This document shows, piece after piece, positions 60,734 to 64,000 of a stretch of 64,000 bases of DNA. The notes under the pieces were generated by a model. That model worked only from the letters and a program-made list of their open reading frames with translations, searched no databases and had not been told where the DNA came from. The position numbers were made by a program, and so were the translations under genes. Source of the stretch: Abditibacteriaceae bacterium (GTDB lineage: Bacteria > Armatimonadota > Abditibacteriia > Abditibacteriales > Abditibacteriaceae); the NCBI GenBank assembly GCA_019239895.1, contig JAFAZH010000003.1, positions 31,698-95,697 of the forward strand, in the 5' to 3' direction. How positions within the stretch are numbered: the first letter of the stretch is position 1; every line of letters begins with the position of its first letter.

Positions 60734-61129
60734 TTATACGTTGATGTCAAAACCAAGCTCGACTTCCGAGGCGGGAAGACCACCACGAATATCCCAATTT
60801 TCTGGCGTAATCTCCCGCAGAAGAATTTTGATGTGATCCGCTGGAATGCCAAATGGTGCCAGGTTGTTGACAATGGCTCGATATAAGTTTCTCTTGGCAT
60901 CCAGCGAGCGCCCCGCAAAAAGGTCAATGCTGATGTGCGTGTAAAACTCACCTTGAGGGCGCGCAGGGGGAAAGGCAAAACGATGCGGCTCATGCACGAT
61001 AAGCCGCACATTCTTATCACCCGGCAGGATTTTTAGAGCCTCCCGCAACGCGGCATGAACCGCTTCCATGAGGCCGATTTCTTCTTCTGTTGTATAACGT
61101 CGCCTGACTTCAATTAATACGCTTGGCAT
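60734..61129 (-). CDS. array-3 cassette: tautomerase family protein
   Basis: 131 residues from ATG 61129, leaving Pro as residue 2 (MPSVLIEVRR), the N-terminal catalytic base after Met removal, so the ORF start at 61144 is wrong. VRLIVHEPHRFAFPPARPQG then FYTHISIDLFAGRSLDAKRN and HIKILLREITPENWDIRGG fit the tautomerase_2/4-oxalocrotonate type. Cassette-bounded by attC 61208 and 60630. Substrate unknown. Confidence 0.88.
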   Translation of the reverse strand: MPSVLIEVRRRYTTEEEIGLMEAVHAALREALKILPGDKNVRLIVHEPHRFAFPPARPQGEFYTHISIDLFAGRSLDAKRNLYRAIVNNLAPFGIPADHIKILLREITPENWDIRGGLPASEVELGFDINV

Positions 61130-61207
61130 GGCTCCTATTCTCAAGATCTGTGATGGTGCATCCTATTGTAACAATCCTTGCAATGGTGCGCAGCGGTGCC
61201 ACCCCCA

Positions 61208-61287
61208 ATTCAACGGCGGAATCAGTCATTACTCCAGGCAGCCAACGGGAGCCGAAACAAGTTTTAGGCTGTAACCCCTGGTTCATT
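61208..61287. repeat. attC-like site, array 3
   Basis: Left box ATTCAAC (61208) fits; right box GTTCATT (61281) deviates at one position. Preceded by GCGCAGCGGTGCC as in array 1. Confidence 0.65.
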
Positions 61288-61307
61288 ACACGGTATGCCG
61301 CTAAACC

Positions 61308-61859
61308 TCATGGGGTCGAGGTGTTAAGTGTCCCGTCGTTTTCCAGTATGGCCAGGATTCCCTCGGCATCTGTGGCGTCCGGTTCAATGCGCATTCCCAG
61401 ACGCCGGAGGAGAGCCAGGGAATGGGCATTTTCTCGATGTGTGCAGGTCACAATGCGTATCAAGCGCAACTCTGTGAAGGCATAGCGAATCAGTTCACGA
61501 CTGGCTTCCGTGGCGTAGCCGTGACCCCAATAGTTATATCCCAGCTTATAGAACAACTCGACTTCTGGAGTTCGCCAGGGAATGCGGTCGCAGAGGTAGA
61601 GTTGCAGTCCACAGTAGCCGATGTAGCACCCATTCTCCTTCAACGTAACCGCCAGAGCACCAAAGACTGGTTGCCCATAGCTGCGAATGCGATCCTCTAC
61701 CGCCTGGCGGCGCTCCTTCCTTGTGAGCGGGCGACCGGGATCAAACTGCCAGACTGCGGGATGCGAATCCAGTTCCTGGTGGGCCGCGTCCACATCTTCC
61801 ATTGTATAGGCCCGTAGGATCAATCGCGTGGTCTCAAAGCAGGGAATTGAACTTGGCAT
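61308..61859 (-). CDS. array-3 cassette: RimJ/RimL-type GNAT acetyltransferase
   Basis: 183 residues from MPSSIPCFETTRLILRAYTM at 61859; the ORF continues upstream through the next attC without a stop and that part is rejected. VELFYKLGYNYWGHGYATEA is the acetyl-CoA motif (QGYATEA type) and REDNAHSLALLRRLGM-like RENAHSLALLRRLGMRIEP the C-terminal signature. It probably acetylates a protein N-terminus or a small amine. Stop 20 bp from attC 61208. Confidence 0.9.
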   Translation of the reverse strand: MPSSIPCFETTRLILRAYTMEDVDAAHQELDSHPAVWQFDPGRPLTRKERRQAVEDRIRSYGQPVFGALAVTLKENGCYIGYCGLQLYLCDRIPWRTPEVELFYKLGYNYWGHGYATEASRELIRYAFTELRLIRIVTCTHRENAHSLALLRRLGMRIEPDATDAEGILAILENDGTLNTSTP

Positions 61860-61917
61860 AGATAGAGTATGACCTGAATAGAGTCTGACCTGGCAATGAA
61901 CCGCGTATCCCTCGAAC

Positions 61918-61988
61918 TCCCAACTTAGCCGCGCCTGGAGGCGTGGCGCAGCCGAGTTGGAACCCGTCCGTTGCCATGCCTGATTCAT
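61918..61988. repeat. attC-like site, array 3
   Basis: TCCCAAC at 61918 and GATTCAT at 61982, with TTAGCCGCGCCTGGAGGCGT and CCCGTCCGTTGCCATGCC. Degenerate boxes, clear body. Overlaps the stop codon of the next cassette gene. Confidence 0.65.
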
Positions 61989-62410
61989 GCCCCAGGGTCG
62001 TAACCTTCCTGATGAGTGGCCTCCCCATCGTCGCGCAGTCGAACACCGTGCCGAGCCAGTGCTGCGACTGCTGAGGGTGAAAACCTGTTTAGCATCTCGC
62101 GGGTCAGACCGGGGCACCCGGCGTGAATCCAAGCGTTCAAGTCCGCCTGGCCCTGCCGCAACTCCTCCCGCATGGTGACCCACGGCTCCTGGGATAAGTC
62201 CGGCTTGGGCGGAATGGCTGCCAATTCCTCCGCAGTGGCGGCCCGCTGGCCGACCGACCCGTCCGCTCGGTGCATCAAGACCGTCCGGCACGACTCGCAG
62301 ATCGCCCAAAGCTCACCGTCGGCGTCCTGTGGGGCGGCGTCGTGTAAGAGGAATTGTTGTATGGTGTCTGCCAGGCAGACGGGGCAGTGACCGCGTGTAA
62401 ATGGTGCCAT
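61985..62410 (-). CDS. array-3 cassette: zinc-ribbon-like protein
   Basis: 141 residues. GHCPVCLADTIQQFLLHDAA and ELWAICESCRTVLMHRADG give CxxC ... CxxC, a treble-clef or ribbon zinc site at residues 9-40. The C-terminal half is helical (MREELRQGQADLNAWIHAGC). No family recognised. The stop lies within attC 61918. Confidence 0.65.
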   Translation of the reverse strand: MAPFTRGHCPVCLADTIQQFLLHDAAPQDADGELWAICESCRTVLMHRADGSVGQRAATAEELAAIPPKPDLSQEPWVTMREELRQGQADLNAWIHAGCPGLTREMLNRFSPSAVAALARHGVRLRDDGEATHQEGYDPGA

Positions 62411-62436
62411 CTGGTGTTGTTTCCTCCTGTAGTCTC

Positions 62437-62503
62437 ACTAAACACAGCCGCCGCCGTAGGCACAGCGCAGCCGAAAGGCGTCGGTTGCACCGCCTGGTTA
62501 GAT
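62437..62503. repeat. attC site, array 3
   Basis: Left ACTAAAC (degenerate) and right GTTAGAT (62497), which fits GTTRRRY. The WD40 gene stop codon lies inside the right box, as is common for cassettes. Confidence 0.8.
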
Positions 62504-63703
62504 TGCTGTTCTGTGTTGAGGCTGCCTGATATGCCATAGTCTGATTTCACTCAAACTCCCACTGACCAACAACTTGCCATCAGGAGAAAACGCTATAGAC
62601 TCTACGGCATTATGATGTCCTGTTAAAATCCCTATTAAATGTCGCGTCTGCACGTCCCATAAATATATCTTTCCGGGATCGGCTGCGCTACGGGCCACGG
62701 AAGACTGGGTGGCCGCCGCCAAAATGGTATTATGTGGCGAAAAAGTCAGAGTTCCAATCGCCCCGCCTTCTGTGTTAAGAATTGCTAACCGCTTGCCAGA
62801 AGTTGTATCCCACAATGTTATCTGCCCCCGATAACCACCGCTAGCTAACAGTTGGCCGTCCGAAGTTAGAGCAAGGCTATCATCAAGCCACTTTTTGATG
62901 ACTCGTCGTGGCTTTAGGGGCTGGGTGTTCCAGATCACCATATTCTCGCCGCCCACTGTTGTGACTATGCCAGGGGCATAAGACATAGACATGATACCGT
63001 CTTTTATCCTCTCGACACCTACGGCTCGGCCCGTGTGAGTATCCCATTCACATATTTCATCCGGTAAATTGCGATTGCCCCATACTGTTGTTGTTTTTCT
63101 TTCTCCTGTAGTCTTATAGGTCGTAGCATGGTCATGATGGCTCTGGACACTAAGGGTTGTGGTCGTGGAGGTTATTTCATTAGCATAGAAACCGCTTATG
63201 ATAGTTTTGCCATCCGCAGCAAAGGTGACAAAATTCACCCAAAGCGGAGCGTAGGGGTGTAGCACCCGCAGCGGACGCCCGGTCGCTACCTGCCAGAGTG
63301 TCACATAACCATCTCCCGCGAAGTTGGCATTCCCACTGAGTAATAACTTGCTGTCAGGGGAAAATGCCAAGGCACTGACCGGATGTCCACTTTTTTGCAG
63401 CAGGCAGAGGAGTTTACCGGTTTTTACACTCCATAAACTTAAAGTCCCGGACTCACCATCAGCAGTGCCAACGGCCAGCATCTTACCGTTTGGTGAGAAG
63501 GCGAGCGGCCCTAGCCACTGCGTATGCAGAATTTTAGGTCTCAAGATGCCTTTAAGCTTGAATCCTGCGTAAGTGGAGCGCGTCAGGGATACACTGCTGG
63601 CCCGCCCCTGTGGGCCATAGTTCCCTAAGGAGGAGAGGATACAGGAGGTAACTATAAAGATTATCAAAGGGTGATAGGGCAGTTTTGTCTTAGTCGTGTT
63701 CAA
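62498..63703 (-). CDS. array-3 cassette: WD40-repeat protein with signal anchor
   Basis: 401 residues, leader HPLIIFIVTSCILSSLGNYG. WD40 blades: GPLAFSPNGKMLAVGTADGE, VSALAFSPDSKLLLSGNANF, LALTSDGQLLASGGYRGQIT then LWDTTSGKRLAILN, and VESIAFSPDGKLLVSGSLSE. Seven blades are plausible. The TAA stop is part of the attC box ATCTAAC (minus strand), so the gene and site were fixed together. At 1.3 kb it is one of the larger cassettes here. Partner unknown. Confidence 0.82.
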   Translation of the reverse strand: MNTTKTKLPYHPLIIFIVTSCILSSLGNYGPQGRASSVSLTRSTYAGFKLKGILRPKILHTQWLGPLAFSPNGKMLAVGTADGESGTLSLWSVKTGKLLCLLQKSGHPVSALAFSPDSKLLLSGNANFAGDGYVTLWQVATGRPLRVLHPYAPLWVNFVTFAADGKTIISGFYANEITSTTTTLSVQSHHDHATTYKTTGERKTTTVWGNRNLPDEICEWDTHTGRAVGVERIKDGIMSMSYAPGIVTTVGGENMVIWNTQPLKPRRVIKKWLDDSLALTSDGQLLASGGYRGQITLWDTTSGKRLAILNTEGGAIGTLTFSPHNTILAAATQSSVARSAADPGKIYLWDVQTRHLIGILTGHHNAVESIAFSPDGKLLVSGSLSEIRLWHIRQPQHRTAI

Positions 63704-63775
63704 TAAAAATCCTCCTGTTGTGAACGTGCAATTTTCAATTTGGCAGTATTGTCACTCATGGAGCGGATCGCAGCA

Positions 63776-63851
63776 AGCTAACGCCGAAATAGCCGCGCCG
63801 TAGGTGGATCGCAGCGGAACCAGAGGCGTTGGCTGAAGTGCTTTGTTGAGG
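63776..63851. repeat. attC-like site, array 3
   Basis: Boxes AGCTAAC (63776) and GTTGAGG (63845), each one base off consensus. The left box is nearly the complement of GTTAGAT at 62497, the other boundary of the WD40 cassette. Confidence 0.7.
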
Positions 63852-63868
63852 CGCGCTGTTCGAGCCAT

Positions 63869-64000
63869 TTAACTTATGTCGTTCTCCAAAATGGTGATGT
63901 AACCAGAGTCATCAGCCGCGAGTTCGACCTTATAACCCAGTCGTTCCTGAAGTTTGGCAGAACGTGGGTTGTCTAAAGCCGCACTGCCCACGAGGCGCTT
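63869..64000 (-). CDS. array-3 cassette: GNAT-like protein, C-terminal part
   Basis: 43 codons on the minus strand entering from the right edge and ending TAA 63869. RLVGSAALDNPRSAKLQERL then GYKVELAADDSGYITILE resembles the last strand and helix of GNAT acetyltransferases (NxxSxKLxERLGY). Stop 18 bp from attC 63776. The rest is outside the window. Confidence 0.55.
   Translation of the reverse strand, partial: KRLVGSAALDNPRSAKLQERLGYKVELAADDSGYITILENDIS

Noticed and set aside
61308..62309. A 333-residue ORF covering the GNAT gene and the attC and antisense of the next cassette
   Set aside because: Only the last 183 residues match GNAT; the rest is translated attC and a shadow of the zinc-ribbon gene. 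The gene starts at 61859.

Overview
The window looks like chromosome from a Gram-negative, saprophytic, moderately high-GC bacterium. Armatimonadota or a close relative is my best guess, from a pseudopilin-type prepilin, secreted glycoside hydrolases (GH81, GH26, GH39-like), a copper-amine-oxidase-like domain protein, a probable outer-membrane barrel, and intergenic spaces packed with short inverted-repeat elements. No rRNA or tRNA gene was seen, so the phylum call is an inference. Most ordinary genes are small metabolic or hypothetical units with few operons.

The main content is a decayed integron plus two further attC arrays. Between about 14.1 and 20.7 kb a series of minus-strand cassettes is separated by roughly 55-100 bp imperfect palindromes that start with a GCCCAAC-type box and end with a GTTGAGC-type box, as attC sites do. 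At the proximal end, on the plus strand and pointing away, lies the 3' remnant of an integron integrase (20838-21013). It carries a frameshifting deletion, and its catalytic Tyr is replaced by Ser. A 113-bp element with matching ends and an adjacent perfect 26-bp palindrome sits where attI and the rest of intI should be. One attC is split by a 1232-bp IS110-family element. The long non-coding end of that element can fold into a stem with two internal loops that match the attC halves on either side of the insertion, which is what a bridge-RNA target-binding loop would look like. Two more arrays without integrase lie at 37.5-44.4 kb and 60.6-64.0 kb, again with all cassettes on the minus strand. 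Cargo includes a caspase-like protein, SMI1/KNR4, PH-domain and acyl-carrier-like proteins, GNAT acetyltransferases, a tautomerase, a WD40 protein, a prepilin and several secreted or membrane unknowns.

Other regions: 0-14 kb holds a TPR membrane protein, a sorbosone-dehydrogenase-like propeller, a UPF0175/DUF3368 toxin-antitoxin pair, msrA, tandem DUF2330 proteins, a WD40 protein, DinB, cupin, nitrilase and glyoxalase-fold proteins. 22-30 kb holds secreted carbohydrate hydrolases (GH39-like, GH81), an FG-GAP-like protein and a LysE exporter. 30.4-35.8 kb is an orphan HK97-type head module (portal, protease, capsid, connector) without terminase or tail. 44.8-51.4 kb has a DUF418 protein, then a coupled radical SAM/FAD-halogenase-like pair, an asparagine-synthase-like protein and a nitronate-monooxygenase-like protein, possibly a small biosynthetic locus. 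51.7-60.5 kb holds Kelch, GH26, serine-hydrolase, alcohol dehydrogenase, DUF1697, FMN-reductase and phosphatase genes.

More than twenty gene junctions contain a different inverted-repeat element with long complementary arms. Several families recur, some are nested, and some have entered coding ends.
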